From Bin87 sp034420475 (GTDB lineage Bacteria > Chloroflexota > Dehalococcoidia > Lucifugimonadales > UBA3495): a stretch of DNA of 19,468 nt. Every line of letters starts with the position of its first letter. The first letter of the stretch is position 1. Shown one piece after another: positions 7,454-15,717 of this stretch. The DNA is taken from NCBI GenBank assembly GCA_034420475.1, contig DAOULH010000066.1, positions 1 to 19,468 of the forward strand, read 5' to 3'. Both the position numbers and the translations under genes were made by a program. Under the pieces are notes generated by a model. The model worked only from the letters and a program-made list of their open reading frames with translations. It was not told the origin of the DNA and made no database searches.

Positions 7454-8219
7454 ATGAACAACGATTACAACGCGCATTACGGCTCCAGCCTGCTGCGCCG
7501 CATAAACGGCGAGACCGTCCTGAATGAGGCCAAGCGGATGCTTCTGGCCAGGGCCCGGCGTCACCGATCCCGACGCCGTCGAGCAGGCGATGAGTCTTTC
7601 CCGCGCTTTTGAAGAACTGTGCCCCAGCCTGTCAGAGCAGGCCGAGACCCTCACCAATCCCGACCGGGAGCCGGTTGCCGACCTCCAGGCATTGATTGAC
7701 CGGAGACAGTCCGAATTGGCCCGGCAAGCGTTGCGCGACGCGGACGCCGCAGAAATCGAGCGCGCCGTCCGGCGGCTCCGACAGACGTTCGGCGAAACGC
7801 CGGGCGGTGAACTGCGCCGTCGGCTACGGGAGGCCGTTGACGATGCCCTGGGACTGGCCGGCACCATCGGCGGCCAGCGCGTCGTGAAGATAGTCAGCGA
7901 ATCGGCGTTGGGCATGCTGGAGGACCTGGAGGCCTGCATGGCGGGACCGATCCCCCACGAAATCGGAGACCCGGACCGTGTGCCGATGGCGCTGACCCTG
8001 CGGGAAATGGTGGAGCACTGCGCGATGGTCAAGGGCGCTAACGACGCTCAAGCGCTGTGGATCATCCGCCAGGCCGTCGACCACGCCGTGCGGTCGCTGG
8101 GAGCTGATGACCTGGGAATTGAACCCAGGGGGATGCTCGACCGCATCACCAAGGAACACGGCTTGGACCACGACCAGGCCGTGGCCTTCCTCGTCGCGCT
8201 GAGAGCGAACCATGCCTGA
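7454..8219 (+). pseudogene. Hypothetical alpha-helical protein, interrupted by a frameshift
   Basis: The reading frame opens at ATG 7454 behind GAGGTG (MNNDYNAHYGSSLLRRING, VLNEAKRMLLA) and continues in the +1 frame from near the GGGCCC at 7551-7556 (GVTDPDAVEQAMSLSRAF to LVALRANHA). Removing one base there joins the two into a protein of about 254 residues. The joined product looks all-helical and charged, without membrane segments. The C-terminal third (MALTLREMVEHCAMVKGAND, GLDHDQAVAFLVAL) could be a small helical domain. No family is recognised. It leads a run of closely spaced small genes, and its stop overlaps the ATG of the next. The lesion could be a real mutation or a sequencing error; other lesions nearby favour decay. 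Confidence 0.6.
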
Positions 8220-8421
8220 ACGCCGGAAAAGGCGACGCGCCAAGCACATCGCCAATCATTGCGTTTTATGCGGGCGTCCGGCATCTCCGGGGCATTCGAT
8301 GTGCCTGCGCTGCTACCGTTTGCCCCGCTGCGCCGGACGCGACTGCTTCCATCGAGTGAACCTGGCCGGGGACCTATGCCCCACCTGCCGAGAGGATCTC
8401 GGGCTACCCCCGCAACGTTAG
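8212..8421 (+). CDS. Small protein with four cysteine pairs (zinc-ribbon-like)
   Basis: A 69-residue basic protein that overlaps the end of the preceding gene by 8 bases. Cys pairs are at 17/20, 31/34, 40/45 and 56/59, spaced as CxxC, CxxC, CX4C and CxxC, enough ligands for two zinc sites. The N-terminus is very basic (PERRKRRRAKH), suggesting nucleic-acid binding. Small proteins of this kind are common in phages and mobile elements. The binding role is inferred from composition. It is the only gene of the run besides 8863-9132 without a visible lesion. Confidence 0.7.
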   Translation: MPERRKRRRAKHIANHCVLCGRPASPGHSMCLRCYRLPRCAGRDCFHRVNLAGDLCPTCREDLGLPPQR

Positions 8422-8475
8422 CTGCAACTACCCCAAGCCAAAATTCCGAGGGACTGCAGCAGGAGGATTTTGACC

Positions 8476-8876
8476 ATGACCGCGCCCCTGATGCACCATT
8501 GCGCCGGCGACCGGACGCTTGAGCTGTCCCTGGCGGAGGCCCAGTGGTTTGCAGACGAACGAGTTGCCCCTTGCGATTATTCCGCTGATGGGAGTCACAC
8601 TCCTACCGACGCCAGCATCACGCCTGCCGCAGACGTCCGCTTCGGTGACATTGATGAGGCCAACGGCTTTGTAACCGAGCGCATCGGCGTGGTGAGGATG
8701 GGCAGCGAGCCGCCTGAGTTCCGAGCGATGATCACCCCCTCGCCGGCGGGGGATTCCACCATGAGCAGCCCGCGCCGTGGGAATACCGGACGGACCGGGG
8801 ATGGTTGGAGATTGGGCCGCCCCGCAAACGATTCGAGCCATTACTACAGGAGGACATTGACGATGACGACGATTGA
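8476..8876 (+). pseudogene. Hypothetical protein gene, frameshifted
   Basis: ATG 8476 follows AGGAGG by 9 bases. The first 85 or so residues (MTAPLMHHCAGDRTLELSLAEAQ to GVVRMGSEPPEFRAM) look coding. The sequence after the G-run at 8748-8752 then reads better in another frame (EQPAPWEYRTDRGWLEIGPP, ending LLQEDIDDDD at TGA 8874-8876). Without the shift the frame would run straight into the next gene, which has its own ribosome binding site. A missing base near 8748-8752 is the simplest explanation, giving about 133 residues when repaired. No family is recognised. The last 14 bases overlap the next start, as expected for coupled genes. Confidence 0.55.
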
Positions 8877-9132
8877 CCAAAATCCCGAGCCCTTTGACCC
8901 CGAAGCCTGGTACGCCGCGCGGAAAGCGGAGTTCGCCCAGGCGTTGCCCAACGTTGGAGTAACGACGCACGTCGCCGTCCAGGGCCTTTCGGCTCTGTAT
9001 GACGCCGACCTGAGGCGGCTGGTACCGGAGCCGGGAAGCGATTGGTCCAACGTGATGGCGGGGTGGCTGCGCCGGAAACGATTGGCCCTGGTGAAGCGGG
9101 ACGTCGCCGAGCTGTTGGGCGAGGACGCATGA
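8863..9132 (+). CDS. Hypothetical 89-residue protein
   Basis: ATG 8863 is preceded at 9 bases by AGGAGG (8848-8853), the same arrangement as the gene before it. The product is a small, acidic-to-neutral, probably helical soluble protein with a tryptophan-rich N-terminal part (DPEAWYAARKAEFAQAL) and a basic stretch (WLRRKRLALVKRD) before the end. The frame is also open upstream of this ATG because the preceding gene is frameshifted, so a longer product could be called by mistake. Family unknown. Its stop is 15 bases before the next gene. Confidence 0.6.
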   Translation: MTTIDQNPEPFDPEAWYAARKAEFAQALPNVGVTTHVAVQGLSALYDADLRRLVPEPGSDWSNVMAGWLRRKRLALVKRDVAELLGEDA

Positions 9133-9147
9133 CCGGAGGACGTTGCT

Positions 9148-9378
9148 ATGTGGCAGCTGGACAAGCGAACCTGAATCTACGCTCCAACGGATTTTGAGCC
9201 ACCGGAGGGCGTGCGTGAGTGGCGGATTTTACCATTGCAACCGTGCCGCTATATTGACTGCCTGATCCGTGAACATTGGGGGTGGTTGCCGGAACGCTAT
9301 GCCACCGAAGCGGCGGCGTTGGCAGACGCGCGGCAATGTTTGAGCGGGGAGCCGTGGCCGCGGCCGGATGGTGAATGA
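9148..9378 (+). pseudogene. Small hypothetical gene with an early in-frame TGA
   Basis: ATG 9148 follows GGAGGA by 7 bases and reads MWQLDKRT. TGA at 9172-9174 then interrupts, but the same frame stays open for another 67 codons with protein-like content (EGVREWRILPLQPCRYIDCL, EHWGWLPERYATEAAALADA) to TGA 9376-9378. A single base change would restore a 76-residue protein. TGA is a normal stop for other genes here, so recoding is unlikely. Function unknown. Confidence 0.5.
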
Positions 9379-9585
9379 TGAATGCTCGACGAACTCCGAG
9401 ATGCAGTAGCCTCGAAGGGATCTCCGCCGGCAAGCCGGTCACCCAGCGCCATGACCCTGAGTGATGCGAATACAGCGTCGGCAGCCTCTGCCGCAACGCG
9501 CAGGTCGCATAGTCGCGGCGCATTCGGAATTCGACGGATAGTCTCCCGGTGGCGCCCAACGTCGTGCGCGAACGCTCCGCCGATG

Positions 9586-12500
9586 CTACCGCCAGTCCTG
9601 GCGGCGGTGGCGGTCGTCAAAGGAAACGGACAGCGGCCAAGCGCGTTCGGCCATCACGTTGAGGGTGTTGTCCCGGCGGGAGACCGTGCCTTCGATCACC
9701 ACCAGCGGCCTACGCAGCGCGTGCTTCAGCCGCTCCCAGCGGCCTTCCCAGACGGCGATGGGAATCAATCCCCACTCGTCTTCCAGCGTGAGAAACACCG
9801 CTTTGGCCAAGGGACGCTGCCGCCTTACCACCCTGCCGGCCACGCGCACCACGTCGCCGTCGCGGCAGCCCTGCACCGTGTCGCTGTTCAGCACGTCCGG
9901 ACCCAGCAGCGGGCGTGCCACTTCCATGATTTGACCGTCGGGACAAAGCCCCAGCAGGGCGTACTCGTCCAGCATCCGCTCGGCTCGGCTCTGCACGGAA
10001 ACCGCCGCCGGCGTTGCAGCCGCGGGCAAGGCCAAAGCCAACTGTCCTCGCCGCACATCGGCCACGTAGCCGGCGCCCACCTGCCACAGCGCCTGCCGCC
10101 GGTCGTCCACGTCGTCCAATCCGTCCAACGCCCCAGCGCGGGCCAGGTTCTCCAACGCTTCCCGCGGCAGTCCGGAGCGGGCCAGCAGGTCGGGCAAGTC
10201 GCGGAACTCGGCGGCTTCCCGCGCCCGCAGCAGCGTCTCTCCCAACCGCGCGTCAACGCCCTTCACGAAGGTGAGGCCCAGGCGCAGCGTGTTTGCGCCC
10301 TCGGCGGTACAGAGCATTTCCGAGCGGTTCACGTCGGGATGGGCCACGCGCAACCCCAGGCGACGGGCGTCCTGCTTCAGGGTGTCCAGGTCCCAGAAGC
10401 CCATGGGCTGCTCGTTGAACAGGCCCACGAAGAACTCCAGCGGGTGATAGCGCCTGAGCCAGGCCATCTGATAGGCGGTGAAGGCGAAGGCCAGGGCGTG
10501 ACCTTCGGGAAACATGTAGTGGGGGTTGAACTTGCCGAAGACGGTTTCGGCAGCTTCCTGGGATACGCCCCGTTCCCGCGCGCCGGTGATGAACCGCTCG
10601 CGGTACTCGGCTACCAAGGTTTCACCGTTCCGGCGTCCGAAGGCGCGGCGCATCCGGTCCGCCTCGGCGGCGGTGAGCCCGCCCACGTCCATGCCCAGCT
10701 GCACCACCTGGTCCTGGAACAGGATCACGCCCTGGGAGCGTTTCAGAGCATGACGTTCCAGGGGATGGTCGTAGTTCCAGGGCATCCCGTTGCGTCGGCG
10801 CAGGAACTCGGCGATGCCGTCGTGGGCACCCACGCCGGGGCGCACGGCGGCGATTTCCAGGGCCAGCTCGTAGATGTTTTCAGGACGCATCCGCACGATG
10901 ATCTGCATCTGGGCGGCGGACTCCACCTGAAACACGCCCACCGTGTCGCCCCTGCCCAGGTCGTCAAAGACTCCCTCGTCCCGGTAGTCGATGCGGCTGA
11001 GGTCGCGTTCGTGTCCGGTGCGGGACCGCACCAGACGCACCGCCTGCTGCAGTTGGGACAATGCGCCCAAGGCCAGCAGGTCAATCTTAACCAGGCCGGC
11101 GTCGTCTACCGTGTCCTTGTCCCACTGGCCCACGTAGCGTCCGTCGATAGCCGAGGGCTGCACCGGCATGAAGTCGGTGAGCGGCGTTGACGACACCAGC
11201 ATCCCGCCGGGGTGCTGCGCCAGACCTTTGGGGAAACCCGCGAGAGTATCTGCCAACCCAAACAGATACTTCCAGCCGGGACGCCGCGCCAGTTCGGCGT
11301 AGCCAGGCAGCAGGGGCAATTCGGCTACCGAGTTGGATTCCAAGCGGCGGGCCAGCGCCCCCACCTCGTCGGCGGGCAGTCCCAATGCCTTGCCCAGGTC
11401 TCGCACCACGCCCCGGGCTTTGTAGGTGGGAAACATCCCCGTCAAAGCGGCGTGGTCCCAGCCCCATTCCTCGATGACGCGGAGGATGAGCCGCTCGCGG
11501 ATGTCCCGGGGAAAGTCCAGGTCGATGTCGGGCACGGAAGGGCTGCCCGACGACAGGAAGCGGTCCAGGGTCAGCCCGTAGGCCAGCGGGTCCACGTGGG
11601 AGAGACCGATCAGGTAGCCCACCAGCATGGACACCGAGGAGCCGCGTCCCCGACCCGGCGGTAGCCATTCCAGGGGCGTCTCCCGGTGACCGTAGCCCAG
11701 TTCCAGCATACAGTCGCGGGCCAGCTCCACGATGCGGTGATAGACCAGGAAGAAGCCGGCCAACCCGTGCCTGCGGATCAGGGCGAATTCCTCATCCAGC
11801 CTGTCCTGGACTTTTCGGTCGATGCTTCCGTAGCGGCGTTGGGCGGATTCCGCGCAGAGCCGTTCCAGCCAGGATTGGGCGTCGTAGCCCGGGGGCGTGG
11901 GCGCGTCGGGAAAGCGGTAATGACCGTCCACGAAGTCAACCAGGTCCAAGTCGGAACAGCGTTCCGCGATGACCAGGGTGTTGACGAGAGCGTCCGGGCA
12001 GCGATGGAAGCGGCGCGCCGCGTCATTTGGGGGCAGCAGTCCGTAGTTGGTATTGACCTTGAGGTAATGCCGTACCTCGCTGAGAGAGGCATTCAGCCTG
12101 ATGGAGGTGAGCGCGTCGTGCAGGCGAGCGCGGCTCGGGTCGTGATACCAGGGCGCGTTGGCGGCCACCGTACCCACTCCGCAGCGTCGGGCCAGTTCGG
12201 ACATCCGGCGGTTGCGTCGGGTATCCCCGTGAACCAGATGCTGCTGCAACAGCAGGAAGACGGCAGCGGCGCCGAAGCGGTTGCGATAGGCCCGCGCCCG
12301 TTCCTCGGCGACGCTCCACCGGCCGGCGGCGATGTCCGCCGCCACCAGGCCGTCGGGCGCGCCCAGCAGGGCGATGACGCCCTCGGCGTGGGCTTCCAGG
12401 AAGCGGAAGTCCAGCTCCGGCGCGGTCCTGCCGCCGGCGAGGTGGGCCAGGGACACCAACCGGCACAGGTTGGCGTAGCCGGCGCCGGTCTCGGCCAGGA

Positions 12501-14151
12501 ACGTCACCGGACCGATGGCGTCGCCCTCCCGCACCGGGAGCTCGACCCCGGTCAGCGGTTGGATGCCGGCGGCGCGGCATTCCTGGCCGAATTCCAAAGC
12601 CCCGCAGAAGTTGCTCACGTCGGTCAGGCCCAGCGCCGGGTAGCCGTACGCAGCGGCCCGCGCGACCATCTCCACCACCGACGACGCGCCGGCGCCGAAG
12701 GAAAACCAGGAGTGGGCGCACAGCTCCACGGAATCGGCGGACACGTCAGCCCCCTGCCGGCGCCACGTTCCCGCATACAGGTTGTGATACACGGTGGCCA
12801 GGCCGCCGCCGGACAGCAGCGTTTGCCAGTAGCGCCGCCGCGCGGCCTCCGGCGTCCACCATTCCGTGTCCACTTCCCACAGGTCGATAATCCTTTCCAC
12901 CCGCCTGGCGCCAACCGATTTTGGGCAATCCTCGCGGACAGACACGATTACCGCCGAAGGTTGTCCCAAAGGCCGAAACTCCGAGCCCAGCGCCCAGCGG
13001 CGTTCCGGCAGGGGCGAGTCCGGCGACAATGCCACCGGCCTCTCCACCCCGGCAATGATTGGCACGGAAGCGCCATGGCGTTCCGTAGGCCACAGGCTCG
13101 TCTGGCGTCCTCGCAGCGGCGTTAACCCCGACACCGTGAGCGACAGGTCCAGCAGGGCCGCATCCGGCCAACGCCCGCGCCCGCGGGAATCTTGAGCGTT
13201 GAGGGCCGCCAGCAGCGCCGCGCTCAAACCCTCGGCGGTGGACGCCGCCCGTGGCAGTGCGTGCTGGAAACGCCAGACGCCGCCCGCGTCCTTCTCCCCT
13301 TCCAGCAGGACTTCCGTCGCGCTCCGACTCCGCAGCGCGGGATGGCGCCAAACTCGCTCCGACAGCGTACGGACGCCGGCTTCCCAACCCGGCGCGGTGT
13401 CCACCGGAAAGGGAAACTCCAGCCGCTCCCGCAGTACTTCCGGCAGAGCCACCGGATGCACCGGGTCAGTGTCAACTCCCTGGGACAGCTGCCATACCAG
13501 TTCGCCCACTCTACCCAGAAAATCGCTCAGAGCATCGGACGTCAGGGCGGCTATGTCGCCCAAGGTTCGGATGCCGAAGCCGTTCAGCCGGGATAGCGCG
13601 TCGGGCGGCAGGGGCAGCCACGACGCCGGCCAGGGCGCCAGCCAGCGGGCGGCGTCCGCCGGCGCTTTGAGCCAATCGCCGGGTTTCGCGGACGCGGCGG
13701 CGCAGTAGGCTGGAAATTTGCCCATTGCCAAACCCAGACGGGGCTGCCAGCCGGCGTCAATAGCCGCCAGGATGACCGATGCTAACGCCGTTTCGCCGCC
13801 GTACGTGGGCGCCAGGCCCGTCAGGTCCAAGTAGAACCTACCCAAACCGGACGGCTCGACACGATCAGCCACGCCCAGCAAAGCCGCCAGCAATGCGTCA
13901 TTGATCTCGCTGAGGTACGTTTCGTCAGCGGCCAATGCCACACCGTCGGCGCAATGGGACAAGGCTTCGGTGAGCGGCTGTCCGGCGCGTACTTCCGCGG
14001 TCATCGCTTCCGGCGCGGCGTCCGTCACCACGCGCCGGCGTATGTCGCCGCCGGCGACAATCACCGGGCGGCCAGCGAGCTCAGGACGACGGGCCAGCTC
14101 GGCCTTGACCGGCAGATGGGTGATCAGCAGGCATCCGGTAGGCAAGTCCAT
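9586..14151 (-). CDS. ImuB-like / DnaE2 error-prone DNA polymerase fusion
   Basis: A single uninterrupted 1521-residue protein. Residues 1 to about 460 are ImuB-like: a Y-family polymerase fold with the palm (ELARRPELAGRPVIVAGG, RFYLDLTGL, LGLAMGKFPA), helix-hairpin-helix fingerprint (LNGFGIRTLGDIAAL), little-finger region, clamp-binding-like QTSLW (350-354) and an ImuB-type tail with WW and RRRYW. The Y-family carboxylates are absent (LLITHL and SGLGRF replace the LDAF and SIDE motifs), as in catalytically dead ImuB. Residues from about 475 form a full DnaE2 (ImuC) polymerase. The PHP domain starts at AHSWFSF (His480); catalytic Asp877 and Asp879 lie in PDIDLDF and Asp1024 in VKIDLL; an OB fold spans about 1431-1500. 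ImuB and DnaE2 normally act as separate partners in SOS translesion synthesis with ImuA or RecA-like helpers and the clamp; here they are covalently joined. No strong ribosome site precedes ATG 14151. No imuA is in the window. Confidence 0.93.
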   Translation of the reverse strand: MDLPTGCLLITHLPVKAELARRPELAGRPVIVAGGDIRRRVVTDAAPEAMTAEVRAGQPLTEALSHCADGVALAADETYLSEINDALLAALLGVADRVEPSGLGRFYLDLTGLAPTYGGETALASVILAAIDAGWQPRLGLAMGKFPAYCAAASAKPGDWLKAPADAARWLAPWPASWLPLPPDALSRLNGFGIRTLGDIAALTSDALSDFLGRVGELVWQLSQGVDTDPVHPVALPEVLRERLEFPFPVDTAPGWEAGVRTLSERVWRHPALRSRSATEVLLEGEKDAGGVWRFQHALPRAASTAEGLSAALLAALNAQDSRGRGRWPDAALLDLSLTVSGLTPLRGRQTSLWPTERHGASVPIIAGVERPVALSPDSPLPERRWALGSEFRPLGQPSAVIVSVREDCPKSVGARRVERIIDLWEVDTEWWTPEAARRRYWQTLLSGGGLATVYHNLYAGTWRRQGADVSADSVELCAHSWFSFGAGASSVVEMVARAAAYGYPALGLTDVSNFCGALEFGQECRAAGIQPLTGVELPVREGDAIGPVTFLAETGAGYANLCRLVSLAHLAGGRTAPELDFRFLEAHAEGVIALLGAPDGLVAADIAAGRWSVAEERARAYRNRFGAAAVFLLLQQHLVHGDTRRNRRMSELARRCGVGTVAANAPWYHDPSRARLHDALTSIRLNASLSEVRHYLKVNTNYGLLPPNDAARRFHRCPDALVNTLVIAERCSDLDLVDFVDGHYRFPDAPTPPGYDAQSWLERLCAESAQRRYGSIDRKVQDRLDEEFALIRRHGLAGFFLVYHRIVELARDCMLELGYGHRETPLEWLPPGRGRGSSVSMLVGYLIGLSHVDPLAYGLTLDRFLSSGSPSVPDIDLDFPRDIRERLILRVIEEWGWDHAALTGMFPTYKARGVVRDLGKALGLPADEVGALARRLESNSVAELPLLPGYAELARRPGWKYLFGLADTLAGFPKGLAQHPGGMLVSSTPLTDFMPVQPSAIDGRYVGQWDKDTVDDAGLVKIDLLALGALSQLQQAVRLVRSRTGHERDLSRIDYRDEGVFDDLGRGDTVGVFQVESAAQMQIIVRMRPENIYELALEIAAVRPGVGAHDGIAEFLRRRNGMPWNYDHPLERHALKRSQGVILFQDQVVQLGMDVGGLTAAEADRMRRAFGRRNGETLVAEYRERFITGARERGVSQEAAETVFGKFNPHYMFPEGHALAFAFTAYQMAWLRRYHPLEFFVGLFNEQPMGFWDLDTLKQDARRLGLRVAHPDVNRSEMLCTAEGANTLRLGLTFVKGVDARLGETLLRAREAAEFRDLPDLLARSGLPREALENLARAGALDGLDDVDDRRQALWQVGAGYVADVRRGQLALALPAAATPAAVSVQSRAERMLDEYALLGLCPDGQIMEVARPLLGPDVLNSDTVQGCRDGDVVRVAGRVVRRQRPLAKAVFLTLEDEWGLIPIAVWEGRWERLKHALRRPLVVIEGTVSRRDNTLNVMAERAWPLSVSFDDRHRRQDWR

Positions 14152-14356
14152 GCCGGATACCGTATCGGTACGTGCGTTCTTATCGCTACGCCGGGGCTGT
14201 CATCAAAATCGTTGCCGGTGATCGTCCGTTGCGCCGTCCCGGTTCACTGGCCTGCCTTATACTGTGGTACCGAAACCCCGCGCCTTGACGATGTCCTTTC
14301 GCGTCAAAGCGTATTTTTGAAAAGCGGCTAAAATCCCGGAAAGTAAGTTAGCCATC
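14152..14356. promoter_or_regulatory. Divergent regulatory region between the polymerase fusion and the SRAP gene
   Basis: These 205 bases must hold both promoters. A TATACT occurs at 14258-14263 and a TTGACG near 14285, but neither has a partner at the right spacing. GTAC-N4-GTTC at 14168-14179 (GAACGCACGTAC on the minus strand) is one base off the Gram-positive type LexA core GAAC-N4-GTTC and lies 17-28 bases before the polymerase ATG. That would suit SOS control but is weak on its own. Confidence 0.35.
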
Positions 14357-15019
14357 ATGTGCGGACGCTTCGGACTGTTCGACGGCATCGACGACCTGGC
14401 CTGGCATTTCAACGTCAGTCCGCAGGAATTGGCCGGCTACGCACCACGCTGGAACATCGCGCCCACCATGCCCATCCTGACCGTCGGCAAAGAGAACGCG
14501 GTCGGCGTCGTCAGGTGGGGCATTCCCGCCAGTCGTGGCAGTCGTCCTCTGTTCAACGCCCGGAGCGAGACCGTGCACCAACTGCCCGCCTTCCGCGACG
14601 CCTTCCAACATAGCCGCTGTCTGATACCCGCCAGCGGATTCTACGAGTGGCGCAAGCAGCCTGGTGGCGGCAAAGCTCCGGTATGGGTTCATCGCGCCGA
14701 CGGGAACCTCATTGCATTCGCTGGCATCATCGTCGGTGAAGAGCATCCGGCCGCCGCGATCATCACCACGGAACCCAACTCGCTGCTGGCGCCCGTCCAC
14801 CACCGGATGCCGGTCATTCTGGAACCGGCAGACTGGCGGCAGTGGCTCAATGACGACGGCCACAATCCCGACCTGCGCGCCCTGATGCTGCCCGGGGAAT
14901 GGTCGAGCCTGACCCTGCGGAACATTTCCAACGCCGTCAACCGGGCCGGCAACGACAGCCCTGAGCTTGTAGCGGACCATTCTGCAGCCACCGCCCCCAA
15001 ACAGGAGCGGCTCCTGTGA
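14357..15019 (+). CDS. SRAP domain protein (YedK/HMCES family), abasic-site DNA crosslinker
   Basis: A 220-residue single-domain protein of normal family length. SRAP proteins use Cys2, exposed after Met removal, to form a stable thiazolidine link with abasic sites in single-stranded DNA, shielding them from cleavage and error-prone bypass. The expected residues are present: Cys2 in MCGRF, Asn67 in FNARSET, Glu97 in ASGFYEW and His148 in VHHRMPVIL. RWNIAPTMP and VRWGIPAS also match the family. The start at ATG 14357 is fixed by the need for Cys2. It is divergent from the ImuB-DnaE2 fusion, a pairing that suits a shared DNA-damage response. The C-terminal 20 residues past the domain are not conserved. 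Confidence 0.95.
   Translation: MCGRFGLFDGIDDLAWHFNVSPQELAGYAPRWNIAPTMPILTVGKENAVGVVRWGIPASRGSRPLFNARSETVHQLPAFRDAFQHSRCLIPASGFYEWRKQPGGGKAPVWVHRADGNLIAFAGIIVGEEHPAAAIITTEPNSLLAPVHHRMPVILEPADWRQWLNDDGHNPDLRALMLPGEWSSLTLRNISNAVNRAGNDSPELVADHSAATAPKQERLL
15001..15017. repeat. 17-base palindrome at the end of the SRAP gene
   Basis: ACAGGAGC-G-GCTCCTGT forms an eight-pair stem with a one-base centre, reaching into the stop codon of the SRAP gene. It may help end the transcript, but a one-base loop is too tight as drawn and no T-run follows, so a terminator role is doubtful. Confidence 0.35.
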
Positions 15020-15059
15020 AAAATCCCCGCTGGCCTATCGGAACCCTTCTCCGAAAAGC

Positions 15060-15596
15060 CTCTGCCACTTGCGCAGTCGGGCCATTAGCACGTAGCCGGT
15101 TCCAGCGGCGACTGCGAGGAGCGGATGATAGCCCCGCTGGCCGGCGTAGCTGTGGCGCTATGCGCCTTCCTTGGCCAGACCGTAAGTCTCGCAGACGGTC
15201 GAGTCAAGGTCGATGGTCAGCGGCTCGTCGCCAGGACCAGCCCCGGCGCCCCAGGCTAGGGCCAGCACCTCACGGCTCACCCGATCCAACTGGCGCGCGT
15301 GGCCCCACCGGAAGCTCTGCGGAAAGGTCCCCAACGTGGACGGCGCCTTGACCGCGCAGAGCATCCGCGTCGTCAATGCAGTCTCCACCGGCCAGCGCCG
15401 ACGCCACCAGCGTCAGCAACTTGTCTCCCCCATTGGCCCGACCCAGCGCATCTCCCAGATCGACATGGCCGTCCACCAACTCGCCCAGTCCCAGATGATG
15501 GGCCAGGGTGACCGGCAGGATCAGCCCAGCATTGGCCACCAGGCGGTGATCATCAAACGCGATTTCGATGCGGTCGGGGCACTCGCGTGGTAGCAT
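15060..15596 (-). pseudogene. Decayed IS1380-family transposase, N-terminal part
   Basis: From ATG 15596 the minus strand reads LVANAGLILPVTLAHHLGLG, ASALAGGDCIDDADALR. After a frame change near 15350-15362 it continues TLGTFPQSFRWGHARQLDRV, AWGAGAGPGDEPLTIDLDST, ETYGLAKEGA. A TAG at 15160-15158 interrupts, followed in phase by SYAGQRGYHPLLAVAAGTG and RLRK. This order matches the N-terminal half of IS1380-type DDE transposases, with the first catalytic Asp in IDLDST. About ten codons appear deleted at the frame change, there is one nonsense codon, and the C-terminal half is missing. It is a dead insertion-sequence remnant between the SRAP gene and the DUF262 operon. Terminal inverted repeats were not identified. 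The remainder of 15020-15717 holds nothing recognised. Confidence 0.85.
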
Positions 15597-15717
15597 CCGA
15601 TGGGTGATCCTCGTTTCAGGGCGGTTTTCTGTATCACAAACCATTATCCCCGAAGCCCGGGAGCGCTTTCTTATCCCATTACCACGACACCACACTCATC
15701 CTTTCGGTGGATTGGGG

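Noticed and set aside
7547..7560. Programmed frameshift in the gene at 7454
   Set aside because: No slippery heptamer with a downstream structure is clear, and other genes in the same run are also broken.
9172..9174. TGA recoding (selenocysteine or alternative code) in the small gene at 9148
   Set aside because: TGA ends scoB, the SRAP gene and others normally, no selenocysteine hairpin is evident, and neighbouring genes carry other lesions, so a nonsense mutation is simpler.
9297..9620. Minus-strand open frame of 107 codons past the end of the polymerase gene
   Set aside because: It overlaps the polymerase 3' end in another frame and the opposite strand of the small gene at 9148-9378; its composition (Ala/Ser/Arg-rich) does not look like a real protein.
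9382..11190. Long plus-strand open frame of 602 codons opposite the polymerase gene
   Set aside because: It lies antisense to a protein with clear DnaE2 motifs. The translation is Gln/His/Val-rich with no domain, as expected from the opposite strand of GC-rich coding DNA.
11686..13125. Second long plus-strand open frame of 479 codons opposite the polymerase gene
   Set aside because: Same reason: antisense to conserved DnaE2 and ImuB sequence, no recognisable protein features.
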